Assembly (NCBI GenBank): GCA_903848795.1
Contig: CAINHC010000037.1
Span: 1-51,878, forward strand
Direction of reading: 5' to 3'
Length of the DNA: 51,878 nucleotides
Source: an uncultured bacterium
GTDB taxonomy: Bacteria > Patescibacteriota > Minisyncoccia > Phycocordibacterales > CAIZLB01
The position numbers and the translations under genes are program-made. The first letter of the stretch is position 1, and every line of letters begins with the position of its first letter. The notes under the pieces were generated by a model. It was not told where the DNA came from, ran no database searches, and was given only the letters and a program-made list of their open reading frames with translations. Shown one piece after another: positions 33,245-41,460 of this stretch.

Positions 33245-34660
33245 ATGTTGTTTCCTAATGAATCTGAAAAATCGGCAATATTGTCTTGGCGTTCGTTTTA
33301 CACTCTGCTATCAAACAAATTTGTTTTAACATTATTTGTACCGATGGTTTTGGTTGGTATTTTTTTTGTTACTCCCTGTGTGTCTTTTTCTCAAGCGGTT
33401 CTGACAGCAGATCAACAGGCGGCACTGCGGGCTGAGCTTGCAAGTATTGAGCAAGCGATAAAGGATCAGCAGGCCATATTGGATACTAAACAAAAAGAAG
33501 GGACTTCTATCTCTCGTGATATTGCAATACTCGATGCTCAGATTAAACAAGCACAGTTGAAGATTAGAGCTCATGAAATTTCTATAACAAATCTAGGAAA
33601 AGATATTGTTGTTAAAACAAACACAATTACAGCCTTAGGGGAGAAAATTAACGCTGGTCAAGAATCGATGGCTCAAATAATTCAGAGAACAAGAGAATTG
33701 GATGACCTGTCTGTTGCCGAATCTTTTTTAAGTAATAAAAATATTTCAGACTTTTTTATTGATCTTGATAATTTTAGTTCGATAAAACAATCTTTAAATT
33801 TACATTTAGATAATGTTAAGGGTGCAAAGAAGAGTAATGAAATAGTTAAAGAACAATTAGGTGAAAAAAGAAATCAAGAAGTGGATGCTAAAATCAACGT
33901 TGAGCAAGAGCAGGCTAAGATTAAGAAGCTTGAAGCTGATAAACAAAGATTGTTGAATTTAAATAAAAACGAACAACAAAGTTATAAAACTGATATTAGC
34001 AATAAGACCAAAAGAGCTAATGAAATTAGAAATGCGCTCTTTGCACTTCGTGATACTCCTTCAATTAAGTTCGGTGACGCTGTGACGTATGCTAAAGCAG
34101 CTTCAGTTAAGACTGGAGTTAGGGCAGCGTTTGTTCTGGCTATCATTCAGCAAGAAAGTAATATGGGATCAAATGTTGGAACGTGTTATTTGAGTGACTC
34201 AACAACAGGTGCGGGTGTTAAGAAAACATCAGGCACACCTGTTGCCAACCTGATGAAGCTTTCAAGAGATGTTCAGCCTTTTTTGCAGATAATGAAAGAG
34301 ACGGGCAGAGACCCTTATAAGACTCTAGTCTCATGTCCAATTGGTAATATCGGTTACGGAGGCGCTATGGGACCTTCACAGTTCATTCCTTCTACTTGGA
34401 TGTTGAATAGAAGTAGGGTTGCAACAAATGTTGGTAAGAGCTATGTGGATCCTTGGAATCCAGAAGATGCGCTGATGGCAACAGCTGTCTTCTTGTCTGA
34501 CCTTGGAGCTGGCGCAGGTGGATATTCAGCTGAGAGAAATGCAGCTTGTAGATATTATTCTGGTAAGGCTTGCAGTGGAAGTAATACCTTCTATGGTGAC
34601 CAAGTTATGGGGCGTGTTACAACAATGCAAAGTAATATTGATGTGCTGAACGCTAACTAA
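33245..34660 (+). CDS. Secreted coiled-coil lytic transglycosylase (MltB/SLT-like)
   Basis: 471 aa. N-terminal signal or anchor: KFVLTLFVPMVLVGIFFVTPCVSFSQA. Residues about 55-260 form a long coiled coil rich in Gln, Lys and Glu, like PcsB/EnvC-type hydrolase regulators. The C-terminal ~190 residues are a lysozyme-like domain, with AAFVLAIIQQESNMGSNVG (catalytic Glu in QQES), IGYGGAMGPSQFIPSTWML (GAMGPxQFxPSTW) and NPEDALMATAVFLSDLGAG. It cleaves peptidoglycan outside the membrane, probably during growth or division. Confidence 0.9.
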   Translation: MLFPNESEKSAILSWRSFYTLLSNKFVLTLFVPMVLVGIFFVTPCVSFSQAVLTADQQAALRAELASIEQAIKDQQAILDTKQKEGTSISRDIAILDAQIKQAQLKIRAHEISITNLGKDIVVKTNTITALGEKINAGQESMAQIIQRTRELDDLSVAESFLSNKNISDFFIDLDNFSSIKQSLNLHLDNVKGAKKSNEIVKEQLGEKRNQEVDAKINVEQEQAKIKKLEADKQRLLNLNKNEQQSYKTDISNKTKRANEIRNALFALRDTPSIKFGDAVTYAKAASVKTGVRAAFVLAIIQQESNMGSNVGTCYLSDSTTGAGVKKTSGTPVANLMKLSRDVQPFLQIMKETGRDPYKTLVSCPIGNIGYGGAMGPSQFIPSTWMLNRSRVATNVGKSYVDPWNPEDALMATAVFLSDLGAGAGGYSAERNAACRYYSGKACSGSNTFYGDQVMGRVTTMQSNIDVLNAN

Positions 34661-34677
34661 TCGAGCTTTCACCTCTT

Positions 34678-34698
34678 GGGGGGGGGGGTTAATATAAT
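34678..34698 (+). promoter_or_regulatory. Poly-G tract next to a TATAAT box
   Basis: Eleven G (34678-34688) followed 4 bp later by TATAAT (34693-34698). A TTTCAC hexamer lies 20 bp upstream of the TATAAT. If the tract loses three G the spacing becomes 17 bp. It is upstream of rpmE, which has its own closer promoter. Confidence 0.3.
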
Positions 34699-34748
34699 AC
34701 TTTTCGGGATGGTGTTTTGACCCTTAAATTAGGGTTATTGCTACAGAT

Positions 34749-34777
34749 TTGCCTTTTTTGGCCTTTTAGGTTAATAT
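34749..34777 (+). promoter_or_regulatory. Promoter of rpmE
   Basis: TTGCCT, 17 bp, TAATAT, then 7 bp to the ATG at 34785. A textbook leaderless arrangement. Confidence 0.75.
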
Positions 34778-34784
34778 TGCCCCT

Positions 34785-35036
34785 ATGAAAGCTGATATAC
34801 ACCCTAAATACAATACAGACACCAAATTCACATGTTCTTGTGGAGCTGTGTTTTCTATTGGTTCAACAAAAGACGCAGTTAGTATAGAAATCTGTTCGGA
34901 GTGTCACCCATTTTATACAGGTAATGAAAAGATACTAGATGCTGCTGGACGCGTTGAGAAATTCAAGGCAAGACAAGCAAGTGGAGTGGCTGTAGCTGCT
35001 GCAAAGAAGTCTCCTGCAAAGGCAACAAAGAAATAG
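34785..35036 (+). CDS. rpmE: 50S ribosomal protein L31 (zinc-binding form)
   Basis: [20 protein letters not shown] is the L31 N-terminus. The zinc site is CSCG ... [12 protein letters not shown] (CxC...CxxC). Residues after about 65 are a basic Ala/Lys tail ([10 protein letters not shown]). It has 83 aa, slightly longer than usual because of the tail. It carries its own leaderless promoter and precedes a weak terminator and the prfA gene. Confidence 0.95.
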   Translation: MKADIHPKYNTDTKFTCSCGAVFSIGSTKDAVSIEICSECHPFYTGNEKILDAAGRVEKFKARQASGVAVAAAKKSPAKATKK

Positions 35037-35052
35037 CGTAATAAACAAGAAG

Positions 35053-35079
35053 GTCGCTCAATTAATTGGCGGCTTTTTT
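35053..35079 (+). terminator. Weak terminator after rpmE
   Basis: GTCGCT pairs with GGCGGC (three G-U pairs) around an AT-rich loop, followed by six T. Confidence 0.5.
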
Positions 35080-35088
35080 GTTTGCCTA

Positions 35089-35208
35089 GGGGTCAGGCCC
35101 CGTACGTGACATGAAAAATGTGTTACAATTTGAATCACAGGGAAGCATTATTGTGGTCAATTAATAAATTACAACACATTTTTGAATACTTGCACGGGGC
35201 CTGACCCC
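35089..35208. mobile_element. MITE/REP-like element with GGGGTCAGGCCCCGT terminal inverted repeats
   Basis: Perfect 15-bp terminal inverted repeats: GGGGTCAGGCCCCGT at 35089-35103 and ACGGGGCCTGACCCC at 35194-35208. Inner arms AAAAATGTGTT and AACACATTTTT lie at 35114 and 35173. No ORF inside. The GGGGTCAGGCCCC palindrome resembles ends seen around REP-associated (RAYT, IS200-like) transposases. It ends 10 bp before the prfA ATG. No transposase is in the window, so it would have been moved in trans. Confidence 0.7.
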
Positions 35209-35218
35209 AAAAAACAAC

Positions 35219-36214
35219 ATGGAAAATTTAGATGAATTAAAACAAAATTTTAAAACAAGCTTTCTCGCATATGAATACGAGCGTCTTTTGGTGCAGAAGA
35301 AAGATATTGAAGAGATGTCGACAGATCCTGAAATGATGGAAATGGCTAAGGACGAGCTCGCTACTTTGAATGAACAAATCAAGGGAATTGAGGACAGAGT
35401 CGCAGAAATCATAAAGGCAGATGAGGAAGAGGAGGACTTTCCATCAGAAATTATTATGGAAATTAGACCAGGTGCCGGAGGTGAAGAGTCGTCTCTATTT
35501 GCTGAACAACTAGCCGTAATGTACGAGAGATATGCTGATTCTCAAGGTTGGACATGGAGGGAGATTGATGTTAGTAAAAGTGAATCCGGGGGATATAAGT
35601 TTGCAAGCATTGAATTTAAAGGAAAAGAAATATACAAATATTTACGATATGAAATGGGAGTACATAGAGTTCAGCGTGTTCCCGCAACCGAGAAGTCCGG
35701 AAGAATTCACACTTCGACTGTGACTGTTGCCATACTTCCAATTCGCAAGAAAGTTAAGTTCGAAATTAACCCATCAGAAATTGAAATGGAATTTTCACGT
35801 TCCGGTGGTGCTGGGGGACAAAACGTGAATAAGGTGGAGACAGCTGTGAGACTAATTCACAAGCCAACTGGAATTGACGTAAGGTGCACTAGTGAGAGAA
35901 GTCAGCTTAAGAACCGTGAAATGGCCATGCAAATTTTGACTTCAAAGCTTGCTCAATTAAAAGAAGAGGAAGATGCCAAGAAATTCTCAAGGGATAGAAA
36001 GGATCAGGTTGGAACAGGGGATAGGTCTGAGAAGATAAGGACATACAATATTCTTCAAGATAGAATTACAGACCACAGAATCAAGCAATCATGGCACAAT
36101 ATTGAGTCTGTCTTCTTAGGTAATTTAGGCCCTATTTTGCAAGCTCTACAAGACTTCGTGAAAAACGGTAAATCCCTAGATTCCAATGATGATGCGTTCG
36201 ACGGGGAGGAATAA
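35219..36214 (+). CDS. prfA: Peptide chain release factor 1
   Basis: Recognises UAA and UAG and triggers peptide release. [18 protein letters not shown] is the domain 2 start. [28 protein letters not shown] contains the RF1 anticodon-recognition PAT tripeptide. [28 protein letters not shown] carries the GGQ peptidyl-transferase motif. At 331 aa it is shorter at the N-terminus than E. coli RF1 (360 aa). No usual promoter or Shine-Dalgarno is seen, since a palindromic element abuts the start. Confidence 0.95.
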   Translation: MENLDELKQNFKTSFLAYEYERLLVQKKDIEEMSTDPEMMEMAKDELATLNEQIKGIEDRVAEIIKADEEEEDFPSEIIMEIRPGAGGEESSLFAEQLAVMYERYADSQGWTWREIDVSKSESGGYKFASIEFKGKEIYKYLRYEMGVHRVQRVPATEKSGRIHTSTVTVAILPIRKKVKFEINPSEIEMEFSRSGGAGGQNVNKVETAVRLIHKPTGIDVRCTSERSQLKNREMAMQILTSKLAQLKEEEDAKKFSRDRKDQVGTGDRSEKIRTYNILQDRITDHRIKQSWHNIESVFLGNLGPILQALQDFVKNGKSLDSNDDAFDGEE

Positions 36215-36371
36215 TTTGTTTTTTTCATAGGTATTTAATAGATGTAATTTATGCCGATTATCGGAAAGAGGCCTTAACTTATAAGGAAATTCAAAAGGAA
36301 AAGGTAATAACCACTAACAATTGCACAAACTAATAATAGTGCTATTATTTAGGCAATAATTTAAATACTTT

Positions 36372-37001
36372 ATGAGAAGATATGCGTTTATTGATGTTCA
36401 AAATACAGAGAGTACGGCTATGAAGTCTTGTGGTTTTTCAGTTGACTGGTCTAAATTGTATGAATATTTGTGTCACGATAGATGGTCTTGCCAGAAAGTG
36501 TTTTTTTATACTGGAATAGAAGCGGGAGATACTGACCTAGCTACTCAGTTTGAGTCTTTAACAAAACTATCTAATGCCGTCGTTAGAATTAAGCCTATAT
36601 CTGTATATAAAAAGAATGACAAAATAATTAAAATGAATTGTGTTCATTGTGCGGGAGAAAATGTTAAAAATATTGAAATGGGTTACGATAAAAAAGCAAA
36701 TTGTGATGTCGAATTAACGATGGATGTAATATATACAGCCTTAAATAATAAAGATGAGGAAGTGGAACTAATGATTATGACTGGCGATGGAGACTTCGAA
36801 GCTCTTATTAGAAAAATGTCAGATTCAGATGCTGTAAAGAAAATTTATGTTATTTCTTCTCAAAAAAAGTTTAGTTCATTTGGAATTACCAGAGGTAGAT
36901 TTTCAACCAAACTAAAAGAGCTTATAGAAGAGAAGAAGGACAAAATTGAATTTATTAATATAGATTCCTGGAAATATAAAATTAAAAAGGAAATTATATA
37001 A
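36372..37001 (+). CDS. NYN domain protein (PIN-like predicted RNase)
   Basis: 209 aa. RYAFIDVQNTE contains the first acidic and Asn motif (D-x-Q-N). KANCDVELTMDVIYTAL and LMIMTGDGDFEALIRKM (the TGDGDF motif) complete the acidic centre of NYN/LabA-type PIN nucleases. A single Cys pair (NCVHCAGE) lies midway. Likely acts on RNA in the cytoplasm. It stands between prfA and rpsB, perhaps in its own transcript with a hairpin after it. Confidence 0.87.
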   Translation: MRRYAFIDVQNTESTAMKSCGFSVDWSKLYEYLCHDRWSCQKVFFYTGIEAGDTDLATQFESLTKLSNAVVRIKPISVYKKNDKIIKMNCVHCAGENVKNIEMGYDKKANCDVELTMDVIYTALNNKDEEVELMIMTGDGDFEALIRKMSDSDAVKKIYVISSQKKFSSFGITRGRFSTKLKELIEEKKDKIEFINIDSWKYKIKKEII

Positions 37002-37015
37002 AAATATACAAATAG

Positions 37016-37040
37016 AAAACGCCACGAAGCGTGACGTTTT
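37016..37040 (+). terminator. Terminator-like hairpin after the NYN gene
   Basis: AAAACGCCACG-AAG-CGTGACGTTTT, 11 positions with one mismatch. The T run is inside the stem. Confidence 0.5.
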
Positions 37041-37143
37041 CGAAGGACTTTTAAAGTATATACCTTATAAATGGAAAGTCAATACTTACTTAGTGGTTAG
37101 TGGTTGAATTCTAAGTATGACTCGTCTTGATATTAACCCAACA

Positions 37144-37173
37144 AAAAGGTCCCCCTTGGCAAAGGGACCTTTT
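37144..37173. terminator. Strong bidirectional hairpin upstream of rpsB
   Basis: AAAAGGTCCC-CCTTGGCAAA-GGGACCTTTT, a perfect 10-bp stem with A and T runs on both sides. It may terminate transcription before rpsB, or form part of the rpsB leader. Confidence 0.55.
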
Positions 37174-37236
37174 AAACTGCCTCGTTTTTATATGTTTTTT
37201 AAAAAAAGCTTATAAATTTGCCAATATCCACCCCTT

Positions 37237-38067
37237 ATGATAGACTCATCTCCACATATGTCATCACATGCAGATAAAAAAAGCCCAGTAATTGACGCCA
37301 TGTTTAAAGCAGGCGCTCATTATGGTTTTACAAAAACAAGACGTCATCCAAGCGTTAAACCCTTTATTTTTGGAGTTAAGAACCGTGTAGAGATCTTCGA
37401 CCTAGAAAAGACAGAAACTGCTCTTGAAAAGGCCCTAGAATTTGTTACTAAAGTCGCAGGAACTGGCAAGCAAATCGTGTTTGTTGGTGGAAAGAGTGAG
37501 GCTAAGGAGATTGTTAAGAAAGTTGCAGATAGTGCAAATCTTCCTTATGTTGCATCTCGTTGGGTTGGAGGTACTCTTACAAACTTCGAATCAATTAAGA
37601 AGCGTGTTGAGAAGCTACTTGACCTTACTCACAAAAGAGAGAAGGGAGAGCTTTCAAAGTACACAAAGCGTGAGAGACTGATGATTGACAGACAAATCGA
37701 TAGACTCAATTTTCTATACTCAGGAATCGTATCTATGAATAATCTTCCAGCTGCTCTTTTTGTTATAGACTCAAAGAAGGAACACATTGCAGTTGCTGAG
37801 GCTCGCGAGAAGAAAATCCCAGTTATTGCACTTACCGGATCTGACTGTGATGTTTCAATTATAAACTATCCAATACCTGCAAATGACTCATCAGTTGCAA
37901 GTATAGAATTCTTCGCTAGAAAGATCGCTGAGGCTTATACAGAAGGTAAGAGGTCAGTAGTTGCACCAGTTGCAGCTCCAGCTTCCGCTCCTACTTATGC
38001 TTCAACTTCTCAAGCGTCAGCTCACTCATCATCTCATCCATCAGCTGGCCGAACATCCACAAGATAG
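37237..38067 (+). CDS. rpsB: 30S ribosomal protein S2
   Basis: MFKAGAHYGFTKTRRHPSVKPFIFGVKNRVEIFDLEKT, SRWVGGTLTNFESI and ALTGSDCDVSIINYPIPANDSSVASIEFFARKIAEAY are the S2 signatures. There is an extra Ser/Ala-rich tail of about 35 residues at the C-terminus (SAHSSSHPSAGRTSTR). A start at Met 8 (37258) is also possible. It is followed by tsf, the usual bacterial order, with a 93-bp gap holding the tsf promoter. Confidence 0.95.
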   Translation: MIDSSPHMSSHADKKSPVIDAMFKAGAHYGFTKTRRHPSVKPFIFGVKNRVEIFDLEKTETALEKALEFVTKVAGTGKQIVFVGGKSEAKEIVKKVADSANLPYVASRWVGGTLTNFESIKKRVEKLLDLTHKREKGELSKYTKRERLMIDRQIDRLNFLYSGIVSMNNLPAALFVIDSKKEHIAVAEAREKKIPVIALTGSDCDVSIINYPIPANDSSVASIEFFARKIAEAYTEGKRSVVAPVAAPASAPTYASTSQASAHSSSHPSAGRTSTR

Positions 38068-38124
38068 ATTCATGGCGCTCTAGTGGCGCTCCCGAGGACG
38101 ACCTAGATGGATGTGAATAACTAA

Positions 38125-38153
38125 TTGGCTTATTATAACTAATTTGATAAAAT
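38125..38153 (+). promoter_or_regulatory. Promoter of tsf
   Basis: TTGGCT, 17 bp, TAAAAT, then 7 bp to the ATG at 38161. The transcript would start at the ATG. Confidence 0.7.
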
Positions 38154-38160
38154 ATACGTT

Positions 38161-38754
38161 ATGTCTACACAAATATCACTTGACCAAGTTAAAGAATTAA
38201 GAGACGAGACAGGAATCTCTGTTATGCAATGCCGTAAGGCCCTAGAAGATGCTGGGGGAGACAAAGAGAAGGCTTTAATATTACTAAGAAAGAAAGGCGC
38301 CGAAATTTCAGCCAAGAAATCTGACAGATCTCTTGGCGCTGGAATCGTGTCTGCTTATATTCACTCAAATGGTCTTATTGGATCAATGGTTGAGCTTGCT
38401 TGTGAGACTGACTTCGTTGCTAAGAATGAAGAGTTTGTTAAGTTGGCGCATGATATTGCTATGCAAATATCAGCCACAAATCCAGAGTTTAGAACAATGG
38501 ATGAAATTGTTGAGGCTGACAAAGCAAAAGCAAAAGAAATCTTTGCTGAAGAGGTGGTTGGTAAGCCAGAAGAGCTTAAGGAGAAGATTTTGCAAGGTAA
38601 ACTGGATTCATACTTCAAGGAAAGAGTGTTGTTAGATCAACCATTCATCAAGAATCAAGATCTTACAATCAGACAATTGATTGATGGCTTTGTGCAAAAA
38701 TTTGGAGAGAGAATAGAGGTTTCGAGATTCTCTCGTTTCAATGTTGGTAGATAA
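38161..38754 (+). CDS. tsf: Elongation factor Ts
   Basis: Guanine-exchange factor for EF-Tu. VKELRDETGISVMQCRKALEDAGGDKEKALILLRKKG is the UBA-like N-terminal domain. ELACETDFVAKNEEFVKLAHDIAMQI contains the TDFVA motif of the core. The 197 aa length is far shorter than E. coli EF-Ts (283 aa). It has a single core subdomain, as in Thermus and CPR forms. Leaderless by promoter position. Confidence 0.95.
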   Translation: MSTQISLDQVKELRDETGISVMQCRKALEDAGGDKEKALILLRKKGAEISAKKSDRSLGAGIVSAYIHSNGLIGSMVELACETDFVAKNEEFVKLAHDIAMQISATNPEFRTMDEIVEADKAKAKEIFAEEVVGKPEELKEKILQGKLDSYFKERVLLDQPFIKNQDLTIRQLIDGFVQKFGERIEVSRFSRFNVGR

Positions 38755-38758
38755 ACAT

Positions 38759-39127
38759 ATGTTTTTCTTATATACAATTTGTGGTCTTTCTCTTTTAATC
38801 ATGCTCGCCATGGTGATTACGAAGATGTTAGAAACTTCTGGTAAGAAGTGTTATATAAAATTCAGTAAACCTGAATGGAATTGGCACATACTTCGAAAGT
38901 ATCATTTAGTTAGACACAATGTTGTGCATATCAAAAGAGAATCATTAGCTAACTTCTTCCATAGAATGGCCAAGGTATCAGAGCTGCTTTTGATTAAGAT
39001 GGCAAACAAATTAGAGAAGAGGTTTTCTAAGCTAGGGGATATGATAAAAGGGAAGCAGGTAGCAAGAAATAGAGGGTCAGTTTCATTCTTTTTGAAGAAG
39101 ATTGAAGACCATAAAAATAATTTGTAA
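38759..39127 (+). CDS. Small membrane-anchored uncharacterised protein
   Basis: About 122 aa. One N-terminal membrane helix (FFLYTICGLSLLIMLAMVITKML) is followed by a basic soluble region (HLVRHNVVHIKRESLANFFHRM, KKIEDHKNNL). The ATG at 38759 lies just past the tsf stop; the track start at 38741 overlaps tsf by 14 bp. Not recognised, though the strong membrane helix and conserved spacing to tsf make it credible. Its stop codon overlaps the tRNA promoter. Confidence 0.65.
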   Translation: MFFLYTICGLSLLIMLAMVITKMLETSGKKCYIKFSKPEWNWHILRKYHLVRHNVVHIKRESLANFFHRMAKVSELLLIKMANKLEKRFSKLGDMIKGKQVARNRGSVSFFLKKIEDHKNNL

Positions 39128-39150
39128 TTATCGGGGCGGTATGCTATATT
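39122..39150 (+). promoter_or_regulatory. Promoter of tRNA-Thr
   Basis: TTGTAA (overlapping the previous stop codon), 17 bp, TATATT. It gives a leader of roughly 60 nt, with a GGCTT-GAATG-AAGCC hairpin, to be removed by RNase P. Confidence 0.5.
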
Positions 39151-39218
39151 ATTGATAATTAATTGATGGCAGAGGCTTGAATGAAGCCATAGACTAGATT
39201 AATTAAGGCTCGGCGTTT

Positions 39219-39294
39219 GCCGCTTTAGCTCAGTTGGTAGAGCAACTGTTTTGTAAACAGTAGGTCCCCAGTTCGAATCTGGGAAGCGGCTCCA
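39219..39294 (+). tRNA. tRNA-Thr (anticodon UGU)
   Basis: 76 nt. Acceptor GCCGCTT with AAGCGGC, D-arm GCTC-AGTTGGTA-GAGC, anticodon arm ACTGT-TTTGTAA-ACAGT with anticodon TGT, T-arm CCCAG-TTCGAAT-CTGGG, and discriminator T. The 3' CCA is encoded. It ends 1 bp before the convergent gene's stop codon. Confidence 0.96.
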
Positions 39295-39295
39295 T

Positions 39296-40579
39296 TTATT
39301 TGGTAATTGGACTAAGTGATGTGCCAGCTCCTCTCAGTGTGTCTATAACACCGATCGGACGCCCTGTTGGGGAAGGAGAACATGCCACCCCTACATATAT
39401 AAGACAAACAGCTGGACCTCTGATATATCCACCCATTATGTTTTGTCCAATTGTAGGATTGAAATTCATTTTTAAAGTTGAAACACCTGGTTGAAATATG
39501 ACACTAATAGGTATTTTTAAAACAAGATCAAGAAGATTTATCATATAGTTTCCACTACATGGGCATGGGGTATTCAACGTGATTCTTCCACCGAATTGTG
39601 ATATCACAGCCTGACTTGCTGTTTTAGCCGCACCTTCAGCTGCCACATTTCCTCCCGCTGCTACACTCCCCCCAACAGCTCCAGCTGCAACTGCCGTTCC
39701 GCTGTTAAGAAGGGCAGCACCTCCAAGTATTGCAACCATTCCTATTATTCCAGAAGATGAATTGCTACTGCTAACCGTGCCTGCGGTATTCGATGATGGA
39801 GAAGATGTGCTTGTTTGACCTGTTATGTAGGCAGATGATGTATAATCTGAAGAAGTGCCATAATCTGTAAAAGTTGGCATTGATCCACTTGTGCCAGCAT
39901 AAGAAAAATTTACAAAATTATTATTGTAGCTAGTGGCGTTTGTATTATTGTTTGTGTAGTTGAAGTTATCTAAATTATTTGTGGATGTACTGTTTGCAAA
40001 ACTATAAAACACTCTTGATTGAGCAAGTAACCAATTTAGTTTTTTTATTGTACCCATTCCAACTATTCCTGTGGCATTTTTGATACCTTGTGGGTCTAAA
40101 ATTTCAGATCTATATACTATTTGAAATTTTTTCACAGCAGCTTCTGTTAATGGACCATAGGCTGATGTTAGATCGGTCAATGCCATGTTGGGATTGTCAG
40201 TTAGGGCTGTTCTGGCGTCTGAGTTCAAAATCCATTTTAGGTTTTGGACATCAGGAGAAACGGAATTCCCCTTTTTTAGGTTTTTTGTAAATGAAAAAAA
40301 AGCTGGCAACTGATCTATTCTGTTTATAAATTTTTTTGTTTCGATATTCATGCCATTATATATTTCTTGTGGTGATACGTTTTGGGATTGAGATAGATTG
40401 CTTGTTGCTGATGTTGTTGTCGATGGTGATAGCGTTGTATCTACTGAGGATTGTGCGCTTACTGTTGAGTATGAAAAACTAATAATTAGGACAGCAATTA
40501 TTATTGAAAATGACGAGAAGGACATTAATGGATGCAGGTACTGAAATAAAAAATTTTTATTACGGAAATTCGTATTCAT
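39296..40579 (-). CDS. Secreted Ser/Thr/Asn-rich protein with peptidoglycan-binding-like domain
   Basis: About 427 aa from ATG 40579, set by a TATAAT box 6 bp upstream; the track start at 40624 is before the promoter. N-terminal signal: FSIIIAVLIISFSYSTVSAQ. Residues around 90-190 (LKWILNSDARTALTDN, YGPLTEAAVKKFQIVY, NATGIVGMGTIKKLNWLL) match a PG_binding_1-type fold. A low-complexity Asn/Thr/Ser linker and a Gly/Ala hydrophobic helix follow. The C-terminus has a CPCSG motif and may be exposed. Function unknown beyond the envelope. Confidence 0.82.
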   Translation of the reverse strand: MNTNFRNKNFLFQYLHPLMSFSSFSIIIAVLIISFSYSTVSAQSSVDTTLSPSTTTSATSNLSQSQNVSPQEIYNGMNIETKKFINRIDQLPAFFSFTKNLKKGNSVSPDVQNLKWILNSDARTALTDNPNMALTDLTSAYGPLTEAAVKKFQIVYRSEILDPQGIKNATGIVGMGTIKKLNWLLAQSRVFYSFANSTSTNNLDNFNYTNNNTNATSYNNNFVNFSYAGTSGSMPTFTDYGTSSDYTSSAYITGQTSTSSPSSNTAGTVSSSNSSSGIIGMVAILGGAALLNSGTAVAAGAVGGSVAAGGNVAAEGAAKTASQAVISQFGGRITLNTPCPCSGNYMINLLDLVLKIPISVIFQPGVSTLKMNFNPTIGQNIMGGYIRGPAVCLIYVGVACSPSPTGRPIGVIDTLRGAGTSLSPITK

Positions 40580-40585
40580 AAAAAA

Positions 40586-40591
40586 ATTATA
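40586..40591 (-). promoter_or_regulatory. -10 box of the secreted protein gene
   Basis: Minus-strand TATAAT, 6 bp before the ATG at 40579. A leaderless layout. Confidence 0.6.
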
Positions 40592-40652
40592 GCATCCATT
40601 GGATGATTTTGCTAAATCGACCAAATGACGATTTTGGAGAATCGCACTTGAT

Positions 40653-41417
40653 CTAGATTATCTTGGAAAGAATCGACTTCGAGCTTGTTCCACTTGTGCT
40701 TGTCGCTTTAGCTTTGCTAGATTTCTCATCATCCGCTCGTTTCTTGTCTATCTCTTTGAGTTCAGGAATTAATTTCTTCAAATCGTCATATGTTCTGAAA
40801 CCTGTGATTGCTTGATCGTCAACAATAACTGCTGGTAATTTTGTTTCTGAAATTTTATTAACCTCTCTTAGGGTGTTTAACGCAGAAAGCTTGAGGTTCG
40901 TATCAAAAGAATAAATTCTAACTTCAGGATATGATTCTCGTAGTTTTGTAAGAACAAGTCCCATATTTACACATTGGGGACAAACATCTTCATTGCCATA
41001 GAAGTATAGAATTGAAATTGGTTTAAATTGGCACTTAACAGCGAGTCTCTGCATTAGGATATAGTCCTTGATCTGAAGTAGGGAATAGTACTTTTTTAGA
41101 TATATTAGTTCTGGGCTAGCGGCACTTTGCTTATTAGCTTCCATGTATGAGAGTTTTGTGGCCAATGAATTGATTTCTTGGGATAAAATGGTTCCATCTA
41201 CGTTTTTGCAAGAAACTTCTCCCAGAAGGTCAAATTGGGTCTCTGAGGATAGTATATCGAGAGAAATCTGGTCTTGAACCCCCTTGATGTCCGCTTCTTT
41301 TTTAGAACTTAACAGGTTGTTTACTTCAAATGCAGCTCCAAATATTAGGGCTGTAATAAAGAATGAGATTATGTATGTTTTCCAGTCAATTGGGGTGCGA
41401 ATTGGTTTTTCGTTCAT
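40653..41417 (-). CDS. Membrane-anchored thioredoxin-like protein
   Basis: About 254 aa from MNEKPIRTPIDWKTY. One membrane helix (IISFFITALIFGAAFEV), an extracytoplasmic helical region, then a thioredoxin-like domain: PISILYFYGNEDVCPQCVNMG with the CPQC redox site, VRIYSFDTNL and LPAVIVDDQAITGF (cis-Pro). The tail is basic and Ser-rich. The start at 41417 is the first Met of the family-like N-terminus. Likely a disulfide oxidoreductase at the outer face. Confidence 0.85.
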   Translation of the reverse strand: MNEKPIRTPIDWKTYIISFFITALIFGAAFEVNNLLSSKKEADIKGVQDQISLDILSSETQFDLLGEVSCKNVDGTILSQEINSLATKLSYMEANKQSAASPELIYLKKYYSLLQIKDYILMQRLAVKCQFKPISILYFYGNEDVCPQCVNMGLVLTKLRESYPEVRIYSFDTNLKLSALNTLREVNKISETKLPAVIVDDQAITGFRTYDDLKKLIPELKEIDKKRADDEKSSKAKATSTSGTSSKSILSKII

Positions 41418-41460
41418 ATATATAGTGTTTTTGTGTTGTTGTTTGATTATTATACTAAAA

